Both the position numbers and the translations under genes were made by a program. A stretch of DNA of 36,140 nucleotides from positions 4,689 to 40,828 of the forward strand of contig DKWR01000066.1 in assembly GCA_002491825.1 (NCBI GenBank), read 5' to 3'. The stretch is from Ruminococcaceae bacterium UBA7147. Its GTDB lineage: Bacteria; Bacillota; Clostridia; Oscillospirales; Acutalibacteraceae. Below, one piece after another: positions 1 to 8,963 of the stretch (the first letter of the stretch is position 1; each line of letters starts with the position of its first letter). The notes beneath the pieces were generated by a model that was not told the DNA's origin, searched no databases, and was given only the letters and a program-made list of their open reading frames with translations.

Positions 1-41
1 TGATTAATATCAAAAGCTGATTTTGTATATTTTTAGCTTTA

Positions 42-113
42 ACATTGTAGTATGGGACGGCTTCTCGGACGTCCCGATACATACAACAATGTAAGGAACG
101 GTCGTACCGTTTC
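42..113 (+). promoter_or_regulatory. Structured leader of rplI: two consecutive hairpins
   Basis: Two inverted repeats lie between the window start and rplI. The first pairs ACATTGT (42-48), GTAT (50-53) and GGGACG (54-59) with CGTCCC (70-75), ATAC (77-80) and ACAATGT (86-92): 17 pairs, a 10-base loop and small bulges. The second pairs AACGGT (97-102) with ACCGTT (106-111) and can extend by a G-U and a G-C pair to base 113. Neither is followed by a T-run, so they are not ordinary terminators. They could be a cis-acting mRNA leader or dispersed palindromic repeats. I see no convincing promoter in 1-154. Confidence 0.5.
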
Positions 114-154
114 GAAAATTAAGAATAAAACCAATCATAGAAAGGACGATAAAA

Positions 155-601
155 GTGAAAGTAATCTTACTTCAGGACGTAAAATCACTCGGCAAAAAAG
201 GTGAGCTTGTCGAAGCCTCCGACGGCTACGCACGCAACTATCTTCTTCCCAGAAAGATTGCAAGAGAAGCCAACGCACAGGCTATGAATGAATATAAAAA
301 TGCAGAAAATTCCAAGAATTTTAAAATCGCAACACAGAAAGCACAGGCTGAACAGCAGAAGAAAATGCTTGAGGGCAAGAAGTTTGTAATGACCGCAAAA
401 GCAGGTCAGGGGGGACGTCTTTTCGGCAGTATCACTGCAAAGCAGGTTGCCGAGGAAATCAAAAAGCAGTACAACATTGTTGTTGACAAGCGTAAGGTTG
501 TGCTTGAATGCGACATCAAGGAGTTCGGAACATATAAAGCAGAGGTCAAGCTCTATACGGGAATTTCCGCAAATATCGATGTTCAGGTAACAGAAGCATA
601 A
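155..601 (+). CDS. rplI: 50S ribosomal protein L9
   Basis: This encodes the large-subunit protein L9, which binds 23S rRNA and projects from the base of the L1 stalk, where it supports frame maintenance. The 148-residue product matches the usual length. The N-terminal rRNA-binding domain (about residues 1-50) opens with MKVILLQDVKSLGKKGE and contains the conserved GYARNYLLP motif. A charged connecting helix spans about residues 45-75, and the C-terminal domain (about 80-148) contains GRLFGSIT. The start is GTG at 155, with AAAGGACG at 141-148 as ribosome binding site. dnaB begins 22 bases downstream, a pairing common in Firmicutes, and the two are probably cotranscribed. The leader upstream is unusually structured. 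Identification is secure. Confidence 0.97.
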   Translation: MKVILLQDVKSLGKKGELVEASDGYARNYLLPRKIAREANAQAMNEYKNAENSKNFKIATQKAQAEQQKKMLEGKKFVMTAKAGQGGRLFGSITAKQVAEEIKKQYNIVVDKRKVVLECDIKEFGTYKAEVKLYTGISANIDVQVTEA

Positions 602-622
602 TAAAAATTTGTAGGTGTCACA

Positions 623-1993
623 ATGGCTGATTCACTATTCAGCGGCAGTTACGACGGTCTTAATATGCCGTACAGCCCCGAAGCGGAACAGGCTGTTCTG
701 GGAGCAATTATCCTTGACAGTACCGTTTTCGACAAGGTTGTCGATTACATAAAATCACCCGAATATTTTTACGTTGCACTGCACAAGCTTATTTTTATGC
801 AGATGCAGGAAATGATAAATTTCGGTGCGGCTATCGACTTCGTAACTCTGCTCGAAAAATTAAAACAGAATAAAGCTTTTGACGAGGCAACGGGCAAGAC
901 CTATCTTATGGATTTGGTAAACAACTGTCCGTCAATTTCCAATGCCGAGGCTTACGCAAAGGTTATTGCCGATAAGTACAATATTCGCAGACTCATTACA
1001 GCCTCACGTGAGATTATTGACGATGCGTCTGCCGGTGATGAAGAGCCGTCGGTTCTGATTGACTCTGCCGAGCAGAAGATTTTTGACATTCGCAAAGGCA
1101 ACGAAAAGTCGGGACTTGAGCGAATCAATTCTGTAATTTTGCAGACGTTTGACCGTCTTGACGCTCTCAACAGCGAAACCGACGATAGTATGAAACCTAT
1201 ATCTACGGGAATCGGCGACCTTGACAGGGTGATTACCGGACTTAACCGAAGTGACCTTATCCTGCTTGCGGCTCGTCCGGGTATGGGTAAAACGAGCTTT
1301 GCGCTCAATATTGCACGCAACGCCGCTTGCACGTCCAAGAAAACCGTTGCGTTCTTCTCTCTTGAAATGTCAAAGGAACAGCTTGCCAGCCGTCTGCTTT
1401 CTACCGAAGCACTGATAAGCGGTACAAAGCTCCGTACGGGTAAACTGAACGACGAGGAGTGGAGCAGACTTATTCCGGCAAGCGATGTGTTGAGCAAAGC
1501 CGAGCTTTACCTCGATGACACCCCCGGTATCACGATTACCGAGATGAAGTCGAGATTAAGGCGACTTCGCAACCTCGACCTTGTTGTTATCGACTACCTC
1601 CAGCTTATGGGAAGCGGCAGAAGAATTGACAACCGTGTTCAGGAAATTTCCGAAATTACAAGAAACCTCAAAATTCTTGCAAAGGAAATGAATGTTCCCG
1701 TTATCACGCTGTCACAGCTTTCTCGTGCGTCGGAACAGCGTACCGACCACCGTCCCCAGCTTTCGGATTTGCGTGACTCGGGTTCAATCGAGCAGGATGC
1801 CGATATTGTTCTTTTCCTCTATAGAGAGGGTTATTACAGCGAGAAAAGCGCCGAGCAGGCTGCGCCCACAGCCGATATGAATTCGGGCGAGTGTATTGTT
1901 GCAAAGAACCGTCACGGCGAGGCAAAATCCGTTAAACTGCATTGGCAGGGCGAGTTTATGCGCTTTACGGGCACGGAGGCAAGGGATGAATAA
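623..1993 (+). CDS. dnaB: Replicative DNA helicase DnaB
   Basis: This is the hexameric 5'-3' helicase that unwinds DNA at the replication fork and recruits primase. The 456 residues have the family layout. A helical N-terminal domain (about 10-110) contains the typical PYSPEAEQAVLGAIILD opening. A linker follows, then a RecA-like motor from about residue 180 with Walker A ARPGMGKTS (about 217-225). The motor also carries FFSLEMS, the Walker B segment LVVIDYLQLM, and the SQLSR and LRDSGSIEQDAD motifs. No intein or truncation is visible. The ATG at 623 agrees with the N-terminal homology. The last codons overlap the start of tilS by 8 bases, so translation is probably coupled. Confidence 0.97.
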   Translation: MADSLFSGSYDGLNMPYSPEAEQAVLGAIILDSTVFDKVVDYIKSPEYFYVALHKLIFMQMQEMINFGAAIDFVTLLEKLKQNKAFDEATGKTYLMDLVNNCPSISNAEAYAKVIADKYNIRRLITASREIIDDASAGDEEPSVLIDSAEQKIFDIRKGNEKSGLERINSVILQTFDRLDALNSETDDSMKPISTGIGDLDRVITGLNRSDLILLAARPGMGKTSFALNIARNAACTSKKTVAFFSLEMSKEQLASRLLSTEALISGTKLRTGKLNDEEWSRLIPASDVLSKAELYLDDTPGITITEMKSRLRRLRNLDLVVIDYLQLMGSGRRIDNRVQEISEITRNLKILAKEMNVPVITLSQLSRASEQRTDHRPQLSDLRDSGSIEQDADIVLFLYREGYYSEKSAEQAAPTADMNSGECIVAKNRHGEAKSVKLHWQGEFMRFTGTEARDE

Positions 1994-3314
1994 TAAGTTT
2001 ATTCGTACCGTTGAAAAGTATAATATGCTCAAAAGCGGCGACAGCGTTATTGTTGCCTTGTCGGGCGGAGCCGACAGCGTTGCTTTGCTTGACAGTCTTA
2101 ATTCTATCAAAGAAAAATACAATCTCACATTGTATGCCGTTCATATTAATCACGGACTTCGTGGTGAAGAATCAATGCGTGATGAAAATTTCTGCAAGTC
2201 ACTTTGCGAAAAATACGGAATAAAGCTTTTTGTAAGGTACGAAAACGTAGCCGAGCTTGCAAAGAAAAACAAAATCAGTGGGGAATTGTGCGGCAGAAAC
2301 GTGAGATATACGGTTTTTGAAGAGCTTTCAAAAGAGCTTTCAGCAAAGGTTGCAACTGCTCACACAGCGTCCGACAACGCAGAAACTCTGATTTTCAATA
2401 TTACAAGGGGCGCATCCCTCGGAGGAGTCTGCGCAATTCCGCCCGTCAGAGGATATATTATCCGTCCTCTCATTGAATGCACAAGGGCAGAGATTGAGCA
2501 GTATTGCAGTGAAAAAAATCTTGAGTACGTTACCGACAGCACAAACCTTTCAGATGATTATACACGCAACAAAATCCGCCACAATGTAATTCCCTCTCTC
2601 AAAGAAATCAATCCTGCCTTTGAAAATTCAACCCTGCGTTTATCCGAAAGCGCAAGAGAAATTTTTGATTTTCTTTCCGGTATGACGGATAAGGCGATTT
2701 CAGAGAGTAAGTGCAATTACGGCTATGACTGCAAAACCTTGCTTTCAAATCATAATGCGATTATCAAAAATACTGTTTCGGTTTTGTGTAAGCGTTATGC
2801 AGATTTCAGCGCAGAACAAAGGCACATTGAGCTTATCATTGATATTATGAAAAACAGCGGTGCAGTTAATCTCACTGAAAATTGTTCAGCCGTTTCAAAA
2901 CAGGATATATTGAGATTTGTTTCCGACAATGAAGAAAATCAGCTTGAAGAAATTAAGCTTTGTGAAAATACCGAATTTGAATTTTGTGGTAAAAATTACA
3001 GGGTGACAAAAGATAATTCCGATAAAGAAAATAAAAATTCTGTAAATGCTGATTTTCTAAATAAAAACGCAGTTTTCAGAACACGCCAAAGCAATGATTT
3101 ATTCACCTACCCAAGGCGAAAGGTTACAAAACCTCTCCGCAAGGTTATGAACGAGATGAAAATTCCCTCCGAACAAAGGGATAAATCAGTCGTTCTTGCC
3201 GTTGATAACGTAATTTTGTGGTGTGAGGGAGTGGGAGCTTCCGCACAGGGAACTGCTTATAATTCTGATAACGCATTAAAAATAAATGTATCTTTTGATG
3301 CCAAACAAAAATAA
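1986..3314 (+). CDS. tilS: tRNA(Ile)-lysidine synthase TilS
   Basis: TilS uses ATP and lysine to convert C34 of the CAT-anticodon tRNA-Ile to lysidine, so that it reads AUA codons. The start chosen is ATG 1986, giving 442 residues. Any in-frame start further upstream would lie deep inside dnaB and add non-homologous residues. The PP-loop ATP-binding motif SGGADS is at residues 26-31 directly after the N-terminal strand. The family segments HINHGLRG and TAHTASDNAET follow, then YTRNKIRHNVIP. The C-terminal third contains the substrate-binding extension with the typical RRKVTKPLRKVMNEMKIP segment. The gene overlaps dnaB by 8 bases. The hpt gene often found between tilS and ftsH in Firmicutes is absent here. 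Confidence 0.94.
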   Translation: MNNKFIRTVEKYNMLKSGDSVIVALSGGADSVALLDSLNSIKEKYNLTLYAVHINHGLRGEESMRDENFCKSLCEKYGIKLFVRYENVAELAKKNKISGELCGRNVRYTVFEELSKELSAKVATAHTASDNAETLIFNITRGASLGGVCAIPPVRGYIIRPLIECTRAEIEQYCSEKNLEYVTDSTNLSDDYTRNKIRHNVIPSLKEINPAFENSTLRLSESAREIFDFLSGMTDKAISESKCNYGYDCKTLLSNHNAIIKNTVSVLCKRYADFSAEQRHIELIIDIMKNSGAVNLTENCSAVSKQDILRFVSDNEENQLEEIKLCENTEFEFCGKNYRVTKDNSDKENKNSVNADFLNKNAVFRTRQSNDLFTYPRRKVTKPLRKVMNEMKIPSEQRDKSVVLAVDNVILWCEGVGASAQGTAYNSDNALKINVSFDAKQK

Positions 3315-3503
3315 GGTGAAAATATTGTGAACTCTCTTGCAAAAAAGAAAGAAAAAGATTATAATTGCAGAGACTTTATAATGTTTAATTAATAACGAAA
3401 TGTACAGAAATCTTCCGTTTGCAGTAAATTATTTATCACGGAATATTGCTGATTTACATAAATAATCGACTATAAACAATAATATAAAGAGGAGTGACAC
3501 GCA

Positions 3504-5570
3504 TTGGATAATAAGAAAAAGGTACGCAATCTGCTTCTTTATTTGGGAATACCGATTCTGATAATTTTAGCTGTTGCAATGCTTTACGGCTCTCGCCAGA
3601 CCGAAACGCCGAAAACTTCCGAGCTTGTGCAGTATTTTGAAAAGGATATGGTTGACAGCTACACCATAAACTACGGCTCGGGCGCAATTGAGCTTACGCT
3701 CAAAGAGGGTGAAACTGCCTTTGTCAGCAAGAATAAGGAAAATTCAACCTCACCTACAAAGACTGCCGAAACCACAGCACCTGCCGCAACAAATCCGTCA
3801 GATTCCGGAAAAAAGGCGAAACAGGTTGTTGTTAAAGGTCAGCTTGCAGATATTCAGCGTTTTCTGAATACCGTTGACCCGTATATTTATGATTACCACT
3901 ATCAGGCTTCGGGAGATGAAGTTATACGCACTGTGCGCATTCCCGGAGATCTTGTCCGTGCAAGCGACAATTCGCTTTTAATGGAGCTTATCCCCACAAT
4001 TCTTCTCACCGTGCTGTTTATCGGCGCATGGATATTCATAATGAGGAAGATGAGTGCAGGCGGTCTTGGCGGCAAGGAAATGAACTTCGGCAAGGCTAAA
4101 ATAAAGAACACCAACGACGAAAAGCGCAAAACGACCTTTGACGACGTTGCAGGCGCAGATGAGGAAAAGGAAGAGCTTGCAGAGGTTGTTGAATTCCTCA
4201 AGGCACCCGACAAGTACAACAAGCTCGGCGCAAGAATTCCGAAGGGCGTATTGCTCGTAGGACCTCCCGGAACAGGTAAAACCTTGCTTGCAAGAGCAGT
4301 CGCAGGCGAAGCAGGCGTTCCGTTCTTCTCAATTTCGGGTTCCGACTTTGTTGAAATGTTCGTCGGCGTAGGTGCGTCCAGAGTACGTGACCTCTTCGAT
4401 CAGGCAAAGAAAAACTCACCTTGTATTATTTTCATAGACGAAATCGACGCAGTTGGTCGTCAGAGAGGCGCAGGCCTCGGCGGCGGCAACGACGAGCGTG
4501 AGCAGACTCTTAACCAGCTGCTAGTAGAAATGGACGGCTTCGGTGCAAACGAGGGTGTAATCCTTATCGCCGCAACTAACCGTCCCGACGTTCTCGACCC
4601 TGCTCTTATGCGACCGGGCAGATTTGACCGTCAGGTAATCGTAAGCTATCCCGACGTAAACGGACGTGAGGCTATTCTTAAGGTTCACGCACGTAAAAAG
4701 CCGCTTGCTCCAGATGTAAAGCTCAAGACTATTGCAAAGACAACCGCAGGCTTTACGGGCGCAGACCTTGAAAACCTCCTTAACGAAGCTGCACTTCTTG
4801 CCGCAAGAAAGAACAAAAAGGCAATTACAATGCAGGAAATTGAGGAAGCTACAGTCAAGGTTGTAGTCGGCGCAGAGAAGAAGTCAAAGGTAATGAGCGA
4901 CAAGGAAAAGAAGCTGACCGCATACCACGAGGCAGGCCACGCAATTCTCTTTGACAAGCTTGAAACACAGGATCCCGTTCACGAGATTTCAATTATCCCC
5001 AGAGGTATGGCAGGCGGTTACACAATGCCGCTCCCGAGTGAGGATAAGTCCTACAATTCACGCAATGAAATGATTGAGGACATTGTTGTTTGTCTCGGCG
5101 GACGTGTTGCAGAAGCGCTTATTCTTGATGATATTTCAACAGGCGCATCAAACGACATTGAAAAGGCTACAAAGACGGCACGTTCAATGGTTACAAAGTA
5201 CGGTATGACCAAGGAGCTCGGCTGTATCTGCTACGGTACTGACAACAGCGCAGTATTCCTCGGCAGAGATATGGGACGTACTCAGGATTACTCCGAGGCT
5301 ACGGCTGCGAAGATTGACGAGCTTGTTTTACAGATTGTAAATGACGCTTATGACAGGGCAGAAAAGATTCTCAGAGAGAACATCGACAAGCTGCATGAAA
5401 TTGCCGCTTATCTGATTAAGCACGAAAAGATGGGCAGTGAGGACTTTGAGGCTGTAATGAACGGCACATATGTTGAGCCGATTGAGGTTGAAGAGAGTGG
5501 TGACTCGGAAGAAACCGTTTCCGATAACGCAAACTCCGAAGCCGAGAATGATAATTCCACAGAAGAATAA
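3504..5570 (+). CDS. ftsH: ATP-dependent zinc metalloprotease FtsH
   Basis: This membrane-anchored AAA+ protease degrades damaged or unassembled membrane proteins and short-lived cytosolic regulators. It has 688 residues. TM1 spans about residues 9-28, an extracytoplasmic segment of roughly 130 residues includes a low-complexity Thr/Ala stretch (about 85-105), and TM2 is near 160-180. In the AAA domain, Walker A GPPGTGKT is at 253-260, Walker B ends in FIDEID, and the second region of homology contains RPGRFDRQ. The M41 peptidase zinc site HEAGH is at about 475-479. The acidic C-terminal tail is typical. The start is TTG at 3504, chosen because GAGGAG at 3489-3494 is well spaced and the next residues match the family. 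A 9-bp hairpin follows the stop. Confidence 0.96.
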   Translation: MDNKKKVRNLLLYLGIPILIILAVAMLYGSRQTETPKTSELVQYFEKDMVDSYTINYGSGAIELTLKEGETAFVSKNKENSTSPTKTAETTAPAATNPSDSGKKAKQVVVKGQLADIQRFLNTVDPYIYDYHYQASGDEVIRTVRIPGDLVRASDNSLLMELIPTILLTVLFIGAWIFIMRKMSAGGLGGKEMNFGKAKIKNTNDEKRKTTFDDVAGADEEKEELAEVVEFLKAPDKYNKLGARIPKGVLLVGPPGTGKTLLARAVAGEAGVPFFSISGSDFVEMFVGVGASRVRDLFDQAKKNSPCIIFIDEIDAVGRQRGAGLGGGNDEREQTLNQLLVEMDGFGANEGVILIAATNRPDVLDPALMRPGRFDRQVIVSYPDVNGREAILKVHARKKPLAPDVKLKTIAKTTAGFTGADLENLLNEAALLAARKNKKAITMQEIEEATVKVVVGAEKKSKVMSDKEKKLTAYHEAGHAILFDKLETQDPVHEISIIPRGMAGGYTMPLPSEDKSYNSRNEMIEDIVVCLGGRVAEALILDDISTGASNDIEKATKTARSMVTKYGMTKELGCICYGTDNSAVFLGRDMGRTQDYSEATAAKIDELVLQIVNDAYDRAEKILRENIDKLHEIAAYLIKHEKMGSEDFEAVMNGTYVEPIEVEESGDSEETVSDNANSEAENDNSTEE

Positions 5571-5578
5571 TTAATCTG

Positions 5579-5600
5579 ATAGCCTCCTTCGGGAGGCTAT
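5579..5600 (+). other. Stem-loop after ftsH
   Basis: ATAGCCTCC (5579-5587) pairs perfectly with GGAGGCTAT (5592-5600) around a TTCG tetraloop. The stem is strong, but the following bases (TGCAGAATG) are not T-rich. It is therefore either a weak terminator or a 3'-end stabiliser of the ftsH transcript. It also lies inside the probable leader of uvrA. Confidence 0.6.
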
Positions 5601-5645
5601 TGCAGAATGTAGGGCGGATAAAATTGCCCAAAATGGGGTTGAAAA

Positions 5646-8471
5646 ATGGCACAGGATAAAATAATTGTCAGAGGGGCAAAGGAACATAACCTTAAAAATA
5701 TTGACGTTGAAATCCCGAGAAATCAGCTTGTTGTAATCACAGGTCTTTCAGGTTCGGGCAAAAGCTCACTTGCGTTTGACACGATTTATGCAGAGGGACA
5801 GCGCCGCTATGTTGAAAGCCTTTCATCATACGCACGAATGTTTCTCGGTCAGATGGACAAGCCTAATGTTGAAAGCATAGAGGGTTTGTCGCCTGCAATT
5901 TCAATTGACCAGAAAACCACGTCCAAAAATCCACGTTCAACTGTCGGAACGGTAACAGAAATCTACGATTATCTTCGTCTTTTGTACGCACGAATCGGCA
6001 TACCGCATTGTACAGTCTGCGGCAGGGAAATCCGTCAGCAGACGGTTGACCAGATTGTAGATAAAATAATGTCATATGACGAGGGCACGAAAATTCAGAT
6101 TATGGCGCCTGTTGTGCGTGGCAGAAAGGGCGAACACGCAAAGGTGCTCGACAGCGCAAGAAAGTCCGGTTTTGTGCGTGTGCGTGCCGACGGAGTAATC
6201 TACGATTTATCGGAGAAAATTCCTTTAGAGAAAAATAAAAAGCACAACATCGAGGTTGTCGTTGATCGTCTTGTAATCAAACCCGAGATAATGTCACGTC
6301 TTGCCGACAGTATTGAAACTGCGTCAAAGCTTGCAGGAGGACTTGTTGTTGTCAACTTTTCGGGCGGCGAGGACGTTACCTTTTCTCAGAAGTACGCCTG
6401 TCCCGAGCACGGCGTAAGCATTGACGATTTATCACCTCGTATGTTCTCTTTCAACAATCCGTTCGGTGCGTGTCCGAAATGTACCGGACTCGGTGTGTTC
6501 CTGAAGATTGACGAAAATAAAATAATTCCCGACTGGAATAAAAGCATAAAGGACGGCGGCATAAAGGGAAGCGGCTGGGCAATGGAGGGAAGCTCGATTG
6601 CGACTATGTATTTTGAGGCGCTTGCTGAGAAATACAACTTTTCGCTGTCCGAGCCGCTTAAGAACATTCCAAGAGATGTTGTAGATAAAATCCTCTACGG
6701 CACAGGTGACGAAAAACTTATAATGAACCGCAAAACCGTTTACGGAAGCGGAAGCTATGAGCAGAGCTTTGAGGGCATAATCAACAACCTTGAACGCCGT
6801 TACCGAGAAACAGGCAGTAACTGGATAAAGGACGAAATCAGCTCGTATATGACGGAAATTCCGTGTGATGAGTGCCACGGTGAACGCCTTTCAAAGGAGA
6901 GCCTTGCCGTTACGGTCGGCGGAATCAATATTTCCGAGTTCTGCAAAATGTCGGTAATTGACGCACTCGACTTTGTCAGAAAGCTTGAGCTTACCGAAAA
7001 AGAACAGATTATTGCCAAGGAAATAATCAAGGAGATTATCGAAAGGCTCAACTTCCTCAAAAGCGTAGGTCTTGGCTACCTTACTCTTTCAAGAAGCTCG
7101 GGCACACTGTCGGGCGGCGAGAGTCAGCGAATAAGGCTTGCAACGCAGATAGGAAGCTCGCTTATGGGCGTTCTCTATATCCTCGACGAGCCGAGTATCG
7201 GACTTCACCAGCGTGACAATGAAAAGCTGTTGAATACGCTCAAGCATCTGCGTGACCTCGGCAATACAGTCATTGTCGTTGAGCACGACGAGGACACAAT
7301 GTATGCCGCCGACTGCATTGTTGACGTAGGTCCCGGTGCAGGAATACACGGCGGTGAGATTGTCTGCGCAGGTGATGTTGATAAAATCAAAGCCTGTGAA
7401 AATTCAATCACAGGTCAGTATTTAAGCGGAAAACGCTGTGTACCCGTTCCCGAAAATCGCAGAAAGGGTAATGGAAAATTCCTTGAAATCAAGGGCGCAA
7501 CGCAGAATAACCTTAAAAACATCAACGTTAAAATTCCTCTCGGTGAGCTTGTCTGCGTAACAGGCGTGTCGGGTTCGGGAAAAAGCTCCCTGATTAACGA
7601 AATTCTCTACAAAACCCTTGCTCGTGAATTAAACGGCGCAAAGACTATTTCGGGCAAGCATAAGAAAATCAAGGGACTTGAAAATCTCGACAAGGTAATC
7701 GCAATCGACCAGAGTCCGATAGGCAGAACACCACGTTCAAACCCTGCAACATATACGGGCTTGTTTACCGATATAAGAGCATTGTTTGCCTCAACGCAGG
7801 ATGCCAAAATGCGCGGCTTTAATCAGAGCCGTTTTTCCTTTAACGTAAAGGGCGGCAGGTGCGAGGCTTGCCAGGGCGACGGAATAATCAAGATTGAAAT
7901 GCACTTCCTCTCCGACGTTTACGTTCCCTGCGAGGTCTGCAAGGGCAAACGCTACAACCGTGAAACGCTCGAGGTCAAGTACAAGGGTAAGTCAATCAGC
8001 GATGTGCTTGATATGTCTGTTGAGGAGGCAATGGAGTTTTTTGCTAACATTCCGAAAATCTACAGAAAGCTGAAAACCCTGTTCGATGTCGGACTCGGCT
8101 ACGTGAAGCTCGGACAGCCTGCAACAACGCTTTCGGGCGGTGAAGCACAGAGAGTCAAGCTTGCAACAGAGCTTTCAAAACGCAGTACTGGCAAGACGAT
8201 TTATATTCTCGACGAGCCGACAACGGGACTTCATATTGCCGATGTTCACAGGCTTGTTGATGTTTTGCAGATGCTTGTCGAGGGCGGAAATACTGTTGTA
8301 GTCATTGAGCATAACCTCGATTTGATAAAGACCGCCGATTATATAATCGACCTCGGACCAGAGGGAGGAGATAACGGCGGAGAAATCGTAGCACTCGGAA
8401 CTCCCGAAAAGGTTGCAGAAAACGAACAATCCTTTACAGGACAGTATTTAAAACCTTTGCTGAATAAATAA
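5646..8471 (+). CDS. uvrA: Excinuclease ABC subunit A
   Basis: UvrA is the damage-sensing ATPase dimer of nucleotide excision repair, which loads UvrB at lesions. The 941 residues show both ABC modules. The first Walker A GLSGSGKS is at residues 33-40, followed by the conserved RRYVESLSSYARMFL segment. A zinc-binding insertion includes CTVCGR, and the first signature LSGGESQR is followed by LDEPSIGLH. The second half has Walker A GVSGSGKSS, the zinc module from CEACQGDG to CEVCKGKRYN, signature LSGGEAQR and LDEPTTGLH. The gene is free-standing: uvrB and uvrC are not in the window and I see no LexA-type GAAC-N4-GTTC box upstream. The start ATG 5646 is preceded by GGGG at 5635-5638, a modest ribosome binding site. 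Confidence 0.97.
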   Translation: MAQDKIIVRGAKEHNLKNIDVEIPRNQLVVITGLSGSGKSSLAFDTIYAEGQRRYVESLSSYARMFLGQMDKPNVESIEGLSPAISIDQKTTSKNPRSTVGTVTEIYDYLRLLYARIGIPHCTVCGREIRQQTVDQIVDKIMSYDEGTKIQIMAPVVRGRKGEHAKVLDSARKSGFVRVRADGVIYDLSEKIPLEKNKKHNIEVVVDRLVIKPEIMSRLADSIETASKLAGGLVVVNFSGGEDVTFSQKYACPEHGVSIDDLSPRMFSFNNPFGACPKCTGLGVFLKIDENKIIPDWNKSIKDGGIKGSGWAMEGSSIATMYFEALAEKYNFSLSEPLKNIPRDVVDKILYGTGDEKLIMNRKTVYGSGSYEQSFEGIINNLERRYRETGSNWIKDEISSYMTEIPCDECHGERLSKESLAVTVGGINISEFCKMSVIDALDFVRKLELTEKEQIIAKEIIKEIIERLNFLKSVGLGYLTLSRSSGTLSGGESQRIRLATQIGSSLMGVLYILDEPSIGLHQRDNEKLLNTLKHLRDLGNTVIVVEHDEDTMYAADCIVDVGPGAGIHGGEIVCAGDVDKIKACENSITGQYLSGKRCVPVPENRRKGNGKFLEIKGATQNNLKNINVKIPLGELVCVTGVSGSGKSSLINEILYKTLARELNGAKTISGKHKKIKGLENLDKVIAIDQSPIGRTPRSNPATYTGLFTDIRALFASTQDAKMRGFNQSRFSFNVKGGRCEACQGDGIIKIEMHFLSDVYVPCEVCKGKRYNRETLEVKYKGKSISDVLDMSVEEAMEFFANIPKIYRKLKTLFDVGLGYVKLGQPATTLSGGEAQRVKLATELSKRSTGKTIYILDEPTTGLHIADVHRLVDVLQMLVEGGNTVVVIEHNLDLIKTADYIIDLGPEGGDNGGEIVALGTPEKVAENEQSFTGQYLKPLLNK

Positions 8472-8507
8472 AGGATAGATTTTTATTGTAGCGTTTAATT
8501 TACAGTC

Positions 8508-8531
8508 GTAGGGACACGGCGTGCCGTGTCC
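8508..8531. repeat. Palindromic intergenic repeat headed GTAGG
   Basis: GTAGGGACACGGC is followed by GTGCCGTGTCC, with GGACACGGC (8512-8520) pairing GCCGTGTCC (8523-8531). There is no T-run, so it is not a terminator. It resembles the dispersed palindromic hairpins scattered between genes in many Clostridia. Hairpins with a related head occur near 5609 (GTAGGGCGG) and 50 (GTATGGGACGG) in this window. Confidence 0.5.
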
Positions 8532-8604
8532 GCAGTGGCAAATAAACTACACCTATTAAATTGTAGATATATAGGGATAACTATAAAATTTTAAAAATTT
8601 TTTC

Positions 8605-8641
8605 AAAAAGTTGCATAAAAATATGCAACTTTTTCTTTTTT
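8605..8641 (+). terminator. Rho-independent terminator upstream of the lysis cassette
   Basis: A perfect 13-bp stem, 8605-8617 with 8622-8634, has an AAAA loop and is followed by CTTTTTTTG. It ends only about 12 bases before the ribosome binding site of the next gene. It may therefore terminate uvrA transcripts and also insulate or attenuate the downstream cassette. Confidence 0.85.
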
Positions 8642-8665
8642 TGCCATGTAAGTGGAGGTGATAAA

Positions 8666-8923
8666 TTGAACGAACAGATTATTCTGGCGTTGCTTTCATT
8701 TGCGGGTACACTAATCGGAACACTTGCAGGAATATTTGCAACGTCAAGACTGTCGAATTACAGGATAGAACAGCTCGAAAAAAAGGTTGACAAGCATAAT
8801 AACCTGATTGAGCGTGTATATCTTATTGAACAGCACGAAGCGGTGATTGAAAACAAGCTGAAAACAGCCGACCACCGCATTTCAGACCTTGAAAACGAAC
8901 AAAATCAGAGCAATACCGTATGA
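8666..8923 (+). CDS. Small phage-type membrane coiled-coil protein (XhlA/haemolysin-like), lysis cassette
   Basis: The 85-residue protein has one N-terminal hydrophobic helix (about residues 4-26, LALLSFAGTLIGTLAGIFA). It is followed by a charged, heptad-like helix (about 32-80) with KLxxADHRISDLE character. This layout is typical of the small proteins encoded immediately before holin and endolysin in Firmicutes prophages, which assist membrane permeabilisation or anchor the lysis complex. The start is TTG 8666, selected because GGAGGTG at 8654-8660 is ideally placed. Holin-like and amidase genes follow on the same strand. I infer the role from architecture and position; the sequence has no catalytic motif. 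Confidence 0.65.
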   Translation: MNEQIILALLSFAGTLIGTLAGIFATSRLSNYRIEQLEKKVDKHNNLIERVYLIEQHEAVIENKLKTADHRISDLENEQNQSNTV

Positions 8924-8963
8924 TAGTAGTGTGCGGTATTGCACATTGAAAGGACATCAGATT

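Noticed and set aside
3327..3392. 21-codon frame with GTG start after tilS
   Set aside because: There is a weak AAGGTGA site, but the Lys-rich composition is unremarkable and there is no recognisable family or conservation evidence.
5571..5645. Possible SOS (LexA) box for uvrA
   Set aside because: No GAAC-N4-GTTC-like sequence is present. The only dyads are the TTCG hairpin and the short GGGC/GCCC pair.
6432..6878. Minus-strand 148-codon frame inside uvrA
   Set aside because: It is a shadow of the uvrA coding strand; uvrA is intact and conserved through this region.
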